Assembly: GCF_011516945.1 (NCBI RefSeq)
Contig: NZ_WOTH01000029.1
Coordinates: forward strand, 1-36,127
Direction of reading: 5' to 3'
Source: Acetobacter estunensis
GTDB lineage: Bacteria > Pseudomonadota > Alphaproteobacteria > Acetobacterales > Acetobacteraceae
DNA length: 36,127 bases
Both the position numbers and the translations under genes were made by a program. How positions within the stretch are numbered: position 1 is the stretch's first letter; every line of letters begins with the position of its first letter. The notes beneath the pieces were generated by a model, which was not told the origin of the DNA, ran no database searches, and saw nothing but the letters and a program-made list of their open reading frames with translations. Positions 7,910-16,053 of this stretch are shown piece by piece.

Positions 7910-10900
7910 ATGGGAAAGGAAGAAATCCGCACCGTCTGTCCCTATTGCGGGGTCGGATGTGGAGTCATTCTGGAGGTCGCGAACGGACGGATTGCCAAGG
8001 TGCGCGGTGATACCGCACACCCTACGAATGGCGGCCGCCTATGTACCAAGGGCAGTTCCTGCGACAAGCCTGTTTCTTCCGATTTCCGTCTGAAGGAGGC
8101 GGCCCTGCGTCCTGAACGCGGCGGAGCGGTCGTGTCCGTTCCTATCCAACAGGCGATCGAGACCACGGCAGACAGACTGCGGACTATTCTTGATGAGCAT
8201 GGTCCGGATGCTCTCTCTTTTTACGTCTCCGGCCAGATGTCGCTGGAGGCGCAGTATCTCATCAATAAGCTGACAAAGGGATTTGTCCGTAGCCAGTATA
8301 TCGAGTCCAATTCGCGACTGTGCATGGCCGCCGCTGGGACCGGTTACAAACTCTCTCTCGGAGCTGATGCACCTCCGGGCAGTTATGAAGACTTCGACTG
8401 CACAAATCTGTTCTTTGTCATCGGCGCGAACATGGCCGACTGTCACCCGATCCTGTTTCTGCGTCTGATGGATCGCAAGCGGGCGGGGGCAAAGCTGATC
8501 GTCGTCGATCCACGCCGCACGGCGACAGCGGAGAAGGCCGATCTGTATCTTCCCATCCGTCCCGGCACCGATCTGGCGCTGCTCAACGGGATTCTGCATC
8601 TTCTGGTAAAAAATGACGCAATAGACAGGGGGTTTATCGCCAGATCTACCACGGGATGGGATGCCATGGAGACATTCCTCGCCGACTATGCGCCGGAAAT
8701 GGTGGCAGAAATCACGGGGCTCCCCATGGAGGACATTCTTGCCGCCTCATCGTGGATCGCGGAAGCCGGCGAATGGATGAGCCTCTGGACGATGGGCCTG
8801 AACCAGAGCGTGGCGGGCACATGGAACACCAACGCCCTGTGCAACCTGCATCTCGCCACCGGCACCATCTGCCGCCCCGGTAGCGGTCCGTTCTCACTGA
8901 CTGGGCAGCCCAACGCCATGGGAGGGCGGGAGATGGGCTATATGGGGCCGGGCCTGCCCGGTCAGCGCAGCGCGCTTGTCGCCGCCGATCGCGCTTTTAC
9001 GGAAGACGTGTGGTCGCTTCCCGCCGGCACCTTGCGCGATGTCGGCGGAAACGGGGCCATCGCCATGTTCGAAGCAATGGAGCGTGGTGAGATCAAGGCC
9101 TGCTGGGTGATCTGCACCAACCCGGTCGTCACGGTCGCCAATCGCGGGCATGTCGTACGGGCGCTACAAGCGGCGGAGTGCGTGATTGTGCAGGATGCGT
9201 TCGCGGACAGTGAAACCACGGCCTTTGCGGACATCTTGTTGCCCGGCGCGTTGTGGGCAGAAGCGGACGGGGTGCAGGTCAATTCCGACCGCACCATGAC
9301 GCTGGCCCGGCAGGCCGTCACGCCACCGGGCGAAGCGCTGGCGGACTGGGACATCATCGCACGGGTGGCGCGGGCCATGGGGTTCGAGAAGGATTTCGCC
9401 TTTACGTCTGCGGCGGACGTCTTCGCGGAAGCCAGTCGCTTCACCAATCCGAAAACCGGCTATGATATTGCGGGCGTGACCCATGCCCGATTGCGGGAAA
9501 ATCCGGTGCAATGGCCTGCGCCTGCGGGTGACACGGAACTTCGGCATCCGATCCGCTATCTGCGCCCCGATGGTAGTGGTCCTGTATTCCCCACCTCCGA
9601 TGGTAAAGGCGTTTTCTGGCCCCGGCCATGGATGCGTCCAGAGGAGTGGCCGGACGATAATTACCCTTTTGTGCTCAACAGCGGACGTCTGCAGCATCAG
9701 TGGCATACGCTAACCAAGACGGGCCGCGTGGACAGTCTGAACCGGCTCAACCCCGGTCCCTTTGTGGAAATTGCGCCGGAGGACGCCTCGAAACTGGGGC
9801 TCGTGCAGGATGACCGCGTGCGGATCACGTCCCGACGCGGCCAGATCGTGCTCCCGGCGCAGATTTCCTCACGTGTGCGCGGGGGAACGTGTTTCGCGCC
9901 CTTTCACTGGAACGATCGGTTTGGCGAGGATCTGACGATCAATACCGTCACATCCGACGTCGTTGATCCTGTTTCGCTGCAGCCGGGCTTCAAACTCTGT
10001 GCGGTGACATTGGAACGTGTGGAAAAACCAGTGTGTCCGGACGCCGACAGGCCGGAACCGCTCAATGGAGGATATCAGACCATGGCCCTGCGTTCCCTTG
10101 TCAGCCAGCTTGGTCTCGAACTGCCGACTCCCTCTGCTGTCGCGTCCATATCCGAAGAGGGCAGGGCATGGCTTTGTGGCTTTCTTGACGGCCTGGACCT
10201 CTCGCCGCCTGCAAATGGGGAGTTGCCCGTTCTACCTGCCTCGGCCCCTCTGTCGCCACAGGCACGCAGCCATATTGGTGGACTGCTAGCTGGTCTCTAC
10301 AGTCGTGTTCGCACAGACACCGGGCCTGCGTCGACTCTGGTGCAGGAAGTGCTTCCAGCAGCGTCCGGCGTCATGGTGTGGTGGGCGTCGCAGACCGGAC
10401 GGGCAGAAGAACTGTCAGGCACGGTTGTTACATGGCTGAAAGAGGCGGGACATGAGGTGGACGCAAAATGTCTCGCGGACTGTGCGCCTGATACGATCCT
10501 GTCAGGTAAAGCAATTTTCGTCGTTTCTACGTTCGGTGACGGTGATCCTCCGGACTGCGCTGTGCCGTTCTGGGACCGACTCAGGGAACGGGAAACACCA
10601 TTGATCGACCTGACCTTCGCCGTCCTTGCTCTGGGTGATTCGTCCTATGCGAATTTCTGCGGTTTTGGGCGCGCTTTGGACGGACGGCTTCGGGAACTTG
10701 GGGCGACGCCATTTCTGGAACGCGCCGATTGTGAACCGGATTTTGACGAGGATGTCGAAGCCTGGCGTGGGACCATGCTGACGGCCTTGGGGCGGTCAAA
10801 CATCGCATCTGAGTCTGCCACGCCTGCCATTGTGGAGAGAGTGCCAGAGTCCGCCGCCGGCACGCGTGATGCGCCGGCCATGGCGCGACTGAGCATCAAT

Positions 10901-11893
10901 CAGCGCCTCTGTTCGGCCGACTGTGAGAGGGACACACGGCGGATCGGTCTCGATCTCAGTGAGACCGGACTGGACTGGGAGCCAGGTGATGCGCTTGGCA
11001 TATGGCCGTGCAATCCTGAGGCTACCGTCGAAACAGTTTTTTCTGCGCTCGGGCTTCCGGAGGATGCTCCCGTCGTGTTGCGTGGATGCGGTACGGTGGG
11101 ACTAAGGGAAGCGCTTGTGCGGCATCTCGATCTTTCCAAACCCAACAAGGCCATGCTGGCAGCACTCGGTGGCTGCAAGACGGGATTTCTTCCCGATCTT
11201 CTGAAGGAAGTCTCACTGAATGTGACGGCTCAGGACGTGCCCTCCCTGTTCCGCCGCATGCAGCCTCGCCTCTATTCCATCGCCTCTTCTCCACGCATCT
11301 CCGGACGGGTTGTGGAGCTTACCGTTGGCATCAATGTTTCACCCTGGCCGGGTGTGTGTTCGAATTGGCTCGCAGGGTTGGAAGATGGTGCGGCTGTCCC
11401 GGTCTTTACCCAGCCCACCACGCATTTCCGGCTTCCCCAGGATGATGGCGTGAGTGTTATCATGGTCGGGCCGGGGACAGGCATCGCGCCGTTTAGAGGG
11501 TTCCTTCAGGAGCGCGCGGCCCGGAAGTCGGAGGGCAGAAACTGGCTTTTCTTTGGGGAGCGTCATGCGGAAGAAAGCTTTTACTATCGTGAAGAAATGG
11601 ATGCTTTTCTGAAAGAGGGATTGCTAACCCGGCTGGATACGGCGTTTTCGCGAGATCAGCCGGAGCGGATTTATGTGCAGGACCGGATGGAGCAGGCGGG
11701 GGCAGAACTATGGGACTGGCTGGGTGAGGGCGCATCGGTTTACGTCTGTGGCGATGCGGCGCGCATGGCCCGGGATGTGGACGTGGCCCTACGCAGGATC
11801 GTCGCGCGTCACGGTAATCTGTCCGCTGCCGATGCTGATGCATTCGTTACGAACCTGATGCGCGAGGGACGCTATCTGCGTGATGTCTACTGA
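7910..11893 (+). CDS. assimilatory nitrate reductase fused to a CysJ-like diflavin reductase
   Basis: This single 1327-aa chain should carry electrons from NADPH to nitrate. Residues 1 to about 690 are a bis-MGD molybdoenzyme: [4Fe-4S] ligands C10, C13, C17 and C45, candidate Mo ligand C138 (SNSRLCMAAAG), and a C-terminal dinucleotide-binding domain (VLNSGRLQHQWHTLTKTGR). A linker (about 700-815) carries two helical repeats, EEGRAWLCGFLDGL and SPQARSHIGGLLAGLYSR, like the N terminus of sulfite reductase flavoproteins. A flavodoxin domain follows (about 820-960, ASQTGRAEEL), then an FAD domain (RLYSIASSP, 1120-1128) and an NADPH domain (GPGTGIAPFRGFL near 1187; FSRDQPERIYVQ; end YLRDVY). The cytoplasm is its expected site, as no signal peptide is seen. 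Its stop overlaps the nasT start (TGATG). Similar fusions are annotated in some proteobacteria. Confidence 0.93.
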   Translation: MGKEEIRTVCPYCGVGCGVILEVANGRIAKVRGDTAHPTNGGRLCTKGSSCDKPVSSDFRLKEAALRPERGGAVVSVPIQQAIETTADRLRTILDEHGPDALSFYVSGQMSLEAQYLINKLTKGFVRSQYIESNSRLCMAAAGTGYKLSLGADAPPGSYEDFDCTNLFFVIGANMADCHPILFLRLMDRKRAGAKLIVVDPRRTATAEKADLYLPIRPGTDLALLNGILHLLVKNDAIDRGFIARSTTGWDAMETFLADYAPEMVAEITGLPMEDILAASSWIAEAGEWMSLWTMGLNQSVAGTWNTNALCNLHLATGTICRPGSGPFSLTGQPNAMGGREMGYMGPGLPGQRSALVAADRAFTEDVWSLPAGTLRDVGGNGAIAMFEAMERGEIKACWVICTNPVVTVANRGHVVRALQAAECVIVQDAFADSETTAFADILLPGALWAEADGVQVNSDRTMTLARQAVTPPGEALADWDIIARVARAMGFEKDFAFTSAADVFAEASRFTNPKTGYDIAGVTHARLRENPVQWPAPAGDTELRHPIRYLRPDGSGPVFPTSDGKGVFWPRPWMRPEEWPDDNYPFVLNSGRLQHQWHTLTKTGRVDSLNRLNPGPFVEIAPEDASKLGLVQDDRVRITSRRGQIVLPAQISSRVRGGTCFAPFHWNDRFGEDLTINTVTSDVVDPVSLQPGFKLCAVTLERVEKPVCPDADRPEPLNGGYQTMALRSLVSQLGLELPTPSAVASISEEGRAWLCGFLDGLDLSPPANGELPVLPASAPLSPQARSHIGGLLAGLYSRVRTDTGPASTLVQEVLPAASGVMVWWASQTGRAEELSGTVVTWLKEAGHEVDAKCLADCAPDTILSGKAIFVVSTFGDGDPPDCAVPFWDRLRERETPLIDLTFAVLALGDSSYANFCGFGRALDGRLRELGATPFLERADCEPDFDEDVEAWRGTMLTALGRSNIASESATPAIVERVPESAAGTRDAPAMARLSINQRLCSADCERDTRRIGLDLSETGLDWEPGDALGIWPCNPEATVETVFSALGLPEDAPVVLRGCGTVGLREALVRHLDLSKPNKAMLAALGGCKTGFLPDLLKEVSLNVTAQDVPSLFRRMQPRLYSIASSPRISGRVVELTVGINVSPWPGVCSNWLAGLEDGAAVPVFTQPTTHFRLPQDDGVSVIMVGPGTGIAPFRGFLQERAARKSEGRNWLFFGERHAEESFYYREEMDAFLKEGLLTRLDTAFSRDQPERIYVQDRMEQAGAELWDWLGEGASVYVCGDAARMARDVDVALRRIVARHGNLSAADADAFVTNLMREGRYLRDVY

Positions 11894-12501
11894 TGAAAGA
11901 TGTTGACCGGTCTCGCGCGTCGCTCAAGGTTCTGGTTGCGGACGCCAATTCCAAACGTGGGCATGCGCTGTCGCAAACCCTGTGCGCGGACACGTCTCTT
12001 GAGGTGCTGACCGTTCCCGCAGGATTGGCTCTGATCGATGCGGTGCAACTGCACGGACCGGATGTCGTGCTGGTGGATATGGAAAGAGCAGATCGCGATG
12101 CACTGGACAGCATCCGGGCATTGTCCCGTTCGGCACTGGAACGGCCTGTTGCCCTGTTTGTCGATGAGGATGATGTGGAACTGATGGAGACAGCATTCGA
12201 TACGGGTATCTGTTCCTATAACGTGCTGGAGGCGCTACCGCAGGACGTCAAGCCGCTCCTGCGTACTGCCATAGCGCTTTATGGGCGTTTCCGTCGTGTA
12301 CGCGATGAGCTGGCGGAAGCGCAGCGTGCGCTTGCCGAGCGGCGGATAATCGAGCAGGCGAAAAGATCTTTCATGAAAAATGAAAAGACCGGCGAAGTTC
12401 AGGCGCATCGCTGGTTCCAGCGTCGCGCCATGCAGACGTCGCGTAAACTCGTGATTGTTGCACAGGAATATCTCGCGGCACAGAAAAATGGTGATGTATG
12501 A
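11893..12501 (+). CDS. nasT: NasT-like ANTAR-domain antitermination regulator
   Basis: A 202-aa protein with a receiver-like domain (about 10-125; VLVADAN near the N terminus, VLVDMER with Asp62 at the usual phospho-acceptor place) and a C-terminal ANTAR RNA-binding helical bundle (about 130-195; ALAERRIIEQAKRSFM). The conserved receiver Lys is not evident, as expected for pseudo-receivers. In known systems NasT binds paired hairpins in the leader of nitrate-assimilation mRNA and prevents termination unless held by NasS. Its start overlaps the nitrate reductase stop by one base and its stop overlaps nasS by four, so the regulators are translationally coupled to the enzymes. Its RNA target was not found upstream of the operon. 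Confidence 0.88.
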   Translation: MKDVDRSRASLKVLVADANSKRGHALSQTLCADTSLEVLTVPAGLALIDAVQLHGPDVVLVDMERADRDALDSIRALSRSALERPVALFVDEDDVELMETAFDTGICSYNVLEALPQDVKPLLRTAIALYGRFRRVRDELAEAQRALAERRIIEQAKRSFMKNEKTGEVQAHRWFQRRAMQTSRKLVIVAQEYLAAQKNGDV

Positions 12502-13496
12502 TGACCGTACCGATTCGTATAGGTGTAATGAAACTGGCTGACAGCGCCCCGGTTATCATGGCGCAACAGAAGGGCATCTTTGCCCGGTACGGTCTGGAAA
12601 CCGAGATCGTGGTTTCACCTTCATGGGCCAACATAGCTGATGGCCTTGCGTGGAATCGTCTGGATGCAGCTGTCCTTTTTGCACCTCTCGCCCTGATGAC
12701 GATACTCGGACGCCGTGGGCACGATACGGTGCTGCGTCCTCTGAGCAGGATCAGCAGGGGCGGCAATACGATCATGCTCCGTGGCACTAATCCGGCTGAA
12801 GGTGTCTGGAGAATGGGTGGCGAAGGAAGGGAGATGTTCGACATGTGGCAGGCTTCCGTCGGGAGAAAACCGCGTATCGCCGTTGTGCATATCTATTCCA
12901 CCCATCTTCTGATCCTAAGACGGTTTCTGAAGATGATCGATGTTGACATAGATCGCGAAGTTGAGATTTTGGTGATGCCACCTACCGATATGATCAGTGC
13001 CTTTTCAAAGGAGGAGATTGACGGTTGCTGTGTGGGAGCGCCGTGGGGAACAGAGGCGGAACGGATCGGTCTTGCTTTCTGTGCGGGAGGATCTTCCACG
13101 GTTCTTCCTGCCCATATTGAAAAAATTCTTGTAGTTTCAGATGCTTTGTTCAGAACCACAGATACGGATCAACGCATGTTTTCTGCCATGCAGGAGAGCC
13201 TATCCTTCTGCCAAATGTCTGAACATAGAGATGAGATTACAGAAACCCTGGCTCTTCCCCTGCCTGAAGGTGGCCTGATGCTGCCTCGGCAGGCGACATT
13301 TCGTATTCTTCCGGGTGGCGCGGCTCAGGAAGCACTTGGTTTTGCATCGGGTGTAGTGCAGCCCTCAGATATCAAGTGGATCATAAACGACATGGCGACG
13401 CTTGGGTGGCTGGGCCATGACGATTGCAGTAACCTTGTGTTCTGGACTGGTTCTCCAGACACCAGACTGGTCCATGCCGATACGTCTTCCTTATGA
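12498..13496 (+). CDS. nasS: NasS-like cytoplasmic nitrate sensor (NrtA/CmpA family)
   Basis: A 332-aa protein related to periplasmic nitrate-binding proteins (IRIGVMKLADSAPVIMAQQK, ARYGLETEI, SFSKEEIDGCCVGAPWG) but with no signal peptide or lipobox, which separates NasS sensors from transporter components. In characterised systems NasS holds NasT when nitrate and nitrite are absent and releases it on ligand binding. The gene overlaps nasT by ATGA; ATG 12498 and ATG 12501 are both possible starts. The order here is nasT then nasS, and both sit behind the enzymes, not ahead of them. The 3-prime end is one base from the next start. Confidence 0.87.
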   Translation: MMTVPIRIGVMKLADSAPVIMAQQKGIFARYGLETEIVVSPSWANIADGLAWNRLDAAVLFAPLALMTILGRRGHDTVLRPLSRISRGGNTIMLRGTNPAEGVWRMGGEGREMFDMWQASVGRKPRIAVVHIYSTHLLILRRFLKMIDVDIDREVEILVMPPTDMISAFSKEEIDGCCVGAPWGTEAERIGLAFCAGGSSTVLPAHIEKILVVSDALFRTTDTDQRMFSAMQESLSFCQMSEHRDEITETLALPLPEGGLMLPRQATFRILPGGAAQEALGFASGVVQPSDIKWIINDMATLGWLGHDDCSNLVFWTGSPDTRLVHADTSSL

Positions 13497-13497
13497 A

Positions 13498-13968
13498 ATG
13501 AGAACCCGCATGCGTGAAACGCATCTTTTCAGGTTTGAAATGGATTTTGCCGATACATTGCGGTGTGTCCCGATGGTTGTGCGCATGAAGCTCGACCTGT
13601 GTGGGGTGAAGCTCAGTCTTCGACAATGGAGCCGTTTCACGATGGCGCAACGAAGTCAGTTGACAAAATCTCCTATCACCTCATTGAACGAGCGGGCGGC
13701 CTATCGTGCTCTGCTTGTGTATCTGATCAGCACTCAGACAGGGGAAGAACCGAAATTTTTACCAGACGTGAATTCCGACATCTGGGAGAAACCCGATGTG
13801 GTGCCAGAAGTCGTCCTGCAAGCAGCGCTATCATTCGGCGAACCGCCGCCTACCCTGGACCAATGGAGTCGCCTTTCTCCTTTGCAACGGTTCGCTCTTA
13901 TCAAACTCACACGTTCCGGGCACGATAATCTGAACTTTGTACCGGCGATGCGCGAGTTCTTTGAGTAG
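13498..13968 (+). CDS. nitrate reductase associated protein family
   Basis: This 156-aa protein contains FRFEMDFADTLRCVPMVVRM, a hallmark start (phenylalanine-rich strand, then CVPM) of the short 'nitrate reductase associated protein' family first noted in cyanobacteria (TIGR02664 from memory). W residues recur in a duplicated pattern: LSLRQWSRFTMAQRSQL and LDQWSRLSPLQRFALIKL. Its biochemical role is not known to me; it may help maturation or stability of the reductase. ATG 13498 follows the nasS stop with one base between; ATG 13510 is an alternative start. It is the last gene of the operon. Confidence 0.75.
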   Translation: MRTRMRETHLFRFEMDFADTLRCVPMVVRMKLDLCGVKLSLRQWSRFTMAQRSQLTKSPITSLNERAAYRALLVYLISTQTGEEPKFLPDVNSDIWEKPDVVPEVVLQAALSFGEPPPTLDQWSRLSPLQRFALIKLTRSGHDNLNFVPAMREFFE

Positions 13969-14391
13969 CGGCGTTGATTGATAATGATAAATATACGATA
14001 TAAATTACTCCAAACGTAATGCCCCGCTGTCGAGCATGGCTGCGTTCCGTGAACTGACATCTGGTGACGAAAACTGAACCAGGACCGCAGTATTCTGCTC
14101 AATCGGCAGCAAAACCTGACGATCAGTCTTCTGAAACGTCAGGTGAGCTACAGGTTCCCTCAGATATTCAAATTCAGCCCGAGTTATATATCGGATATAT
14201 AGTGTGTGCGGTCTATTTGCTCGTGTGGAATGTGGATGATGTCAGTAGAGCTATCCTCGCGCACCCGGAAAACAGCAGCTGAGAACCGACGAGTGCTTTA
14301 CGATATTTTTCTCGAACCTCGTCGGTACTCCGCCTGCTTCGTGTTCCGTCTGCGATATCCTGACAGGCTCGCCCAATGACGCGAACATAAA
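13969..14391. other. gene-free stretch with IS scrap and AT-rich operator-like sequence
   Basis: No convincing gene lies here; a 72-codon frame at 14064-14282 has no motif and no ribosome-binding site. At 14013-14048 about 35 bases closely match 14868-14903 of the downstream element (around AACGTAATG..CC.GCTGTCGA), in the same orientation, so this is a scrap of a further related IS copy. Just after the operon, 13976-13997 is AT-rich and contains GATAATGATAA, the first half of a Fur-box-like sequence, without a gene of its own. Confidence 0.45.
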
Positions 14392-15249
14392 GGGTGTTAT
14401 GGACCTTGCATGAGTATAGCTGCATTTCTGAGCATGAAACATGCGAACGCAATGACATGGAGACTTGCGAGTGTTGAAGTGTAACGCTCGTAATCCTTAA
14501 CGAGTCTGCGGCATCGTGTAGCCCATGCGAAAGATCACTCGACAACCCATCGACGCGGCAGTAGCACAAAGCCGCGTTTGGCTTCGGGCAACCTGACGAC
14601 CTCAAGGGTGATCCCCTGGGTTCGTGCTGCCCCGGCAGGTTTCTCGCCGGTATATCCCTGATCGACATAGGCCAGTTCAATGCTCTCGTCCGTCGCATCC
14701 TGAATGGTGGCGGCAAGACGTCCCGCCTCGGTGCGCTCATCCCGACTGGCTGGTGTGACATGCAGGGCCAGCAGGTGCCCCAGCGTGTCCACGGCCATGT
14801 GCAGCTTTGATCCCTTTTTGCGCTTGGCCCCATCATATCCGGCGCGGGAACCGCTTTCCGGCGTCGAACGTAATGTCCGGCTGTCGATAATGGCTGCCGT
14901 TGGCTCAGCCCTATGGCCAAAAGCGATACGCAGCACGGCACGCAGGTCAGACGCCAACGCATCAAAACAGCCTGCCTCCATTCAGCGACGGGATTGCTGG
15001 TAGACCGCTGACTACGGCGGAAGGTCATTCGGCATGGCCCGCCAAGCTATCCCGTAGCGAATCATGTAACGCAACCCATTGAACAGTTCGCGCAATGCAT
15101 GATGTCGTTGTTCCGCATCCTCGTGCATCAGGACCAGATACGGGACAACCAGAGACCATTCTTCGTCTGATACATCAGAGGGATACGGTTTGCGTGCAGG
15201 CGTCATTCCTCATTACTGCACCAATCAGGCACAAAAGTACATAACACTC
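14392..15249 (-). mobile_element. IS5-family element, full length but inactive
   Basis: The 858-bp element is bounded by imperfect inverted repeats: GGGTGTTATGGACCTTG at 14392 and, reading inward from 15249, GAGTGTTATGTACTTTTG. It is filled almost completely by one transposase frame. The outer flank on the transposase-start side is CTAG, one base beyond the repeat, exactly as at the related relic at 1340. No clear target duplication is visible, so one flank may have been rearranged. Size, single gene and ends fit the IS427-like branch of IS5. Confidence 0.7.
14397..15206 (-). pseudogene. IS5-family transposase with three in-frame stops
   Basis: The 270-codon frame runs without any frameshift from MTPARKPYPSDVSDEEW to MLRNAAILMQGP. 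It is interrupted by TAG at 15012-15014 (expected Trp in PP-W-SAVYQQSRR), TGA at 14982-14984 (expected Trp before MEAGCFDAL) and TGA at 14535-14537 (expected Arg in VVE-R-SFAW). The catalytic core is otherwise readable: IIDSRTLRS (first Asp), VDQGYTG (second Asp) and ERSFAW-like (Glu next to the third stop). All three changes are explained by C:G to T:A transitions. It is recently inactivated compared with the scrambled copy near 1340. Confidence 0.78.
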
Positions 15250-15438
15250 TCTAGAATGATTTCATGTCCAATTAATACTTAAGTGTCTGGATCAAAATCA
15301 GTTAAAAATATGCAATATTTTATTCTATCATTTTATAATAAAACTCATTTGCATCTAAGAATTTCTTCCATTTTGCATGCAACCTTTCGACATTCTGACG
15401 TTACAAACATATCCGTTCAATCAATGAGGAAACTTAAT
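15250..15438 (+). promoter_or_regulatory. AT-rich upstream region of the ferritin-like gene
   Basis: No gene is seen. The region is far more AT-rich than its surroundings. It contains a TATAAT at 15334-15339 within TTTTATAATAAAA, without a clear -35 element. Downstream of it lie the perfect palindrome TTGCATGCAA (15373-15382), a second TTTGCAT about 25 bases earlier, and AAGAATTTCTT (15358-15368). These could be operator sites for an iron-responsive regulator, but no canonical Fur, RirA or Irr box is convincing. Confidence 0.35.
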
Positions 15439-16002
15439 ATGCCAACCGATGCTGCCAGCGCCTTTCTGTCGGATGTGAAAACACTGCGTGAGCGGGCGAA
15501 AAAATCCCTCGACGAGGGTGCGGTGATGCCCTCTTACAAGGGTGATGTGAAGAAGACCGTCGAATTACTACAAGCTGTTGTGGCGACCGAACTTGTCTGT
15601 GTCCTGCGTTATACGATGCATTCGATTTCCGTTGAGGGCCTGACAAGCGAAAGTGTTGGAGCAGAGTTTGCGGAGCACGCCGCATCCGAGCGCAAACACA
15701 TGCTGGCGGCGGCCCAGCGCATCGATCAGCTTGGTGGCGTACCGAATTTCAACCCGGAAGGGCTGGCTACACGTTCGGCCACCGAATACGGAGATGGCGG
15801 AAATCTTGTCGAAATGGTCAAGCAGGATCTGATCGCCGAACGCATCGTTATCGAACATTATCAGGAACTGATCCGTTATTTCGGTGACAACGATCCGACA
15901 ACACGTATCATGTTGGAAGGCTTTCTTGCCGATGAGGAAGACCATGCGACCGATCTACACGATCTTCTGGTGGCGCATGAAGGAAAGCCGTTTCTATCAT
16001 GA
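15439..16002 (+). CDS. ferritin-like/bacterioferritin-type di-iron protein
   Basis: A 187-aa four-helix-bundle protein with a di-iron ligand pattern: E51 (VVATELVCVLRY), E84-x2-H87 (ASERKHM), E134 (LIAERIVIEH) and E166-x2-H169 (ADEEDHATDL). This spacing fits bacterioferritin- or Dps-like ferritins that oxidise and store iron or protect against peroxide in the cytoplasm. It is longer than a standard bacterioferritin because of an extra N-terminal helix. ATG 15439 is chosen because GAGGA lies 8 bases upstream; ATG 15424 is an in-frame alternative. It stands alone, right after the IS element, and converges on the next leftward gene. Confidence 0.8.
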   Translation: MPTDAASAFLSDVKTLRERAKKSLDEGAVMPSYKGDVKKTVELLQAVVATELVCVLRYTMHSISVEGLTSESVGAEFAEHAASERKHMLAAAQRIDQLGGVPNFNPEGLATRSATEYGDGGNLVEMVKQDLIAERIVIEHYQELIRYFGDNDPTTRIMLEGFLADEEDHATDLHDLLVAHEGKPFLS

Positions 16003-16020
16003 TGGTATAATCCATTTTCA

Positions 16021-16046
16021 TGACCGGAGCTTGACGGCTCCGGTCA
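16021..16046. terminator. hairpin between converging genes
   Basis: A perfect 10-bp stem, TGACCGGAGC and GCTCCGGTCA, with loop TTGACG sits between the ferritin-like gene and the leftward ELM1-family gene. It is followed by CTTCTCTT on the plus strand and by TGAAAATGG on the minus strand. U-tracts are weak, but the position fits a shared bidirectional terminator. Confidence 0.6.
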
Positions 16047-16053
16047 CTTCTCT

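Noticed and set aside
14064-14282. 72-codon open frame between the nitrate operon and the IS element
   Set aside because: No start signal, no recognisable motif, and it lies among IS scraps.
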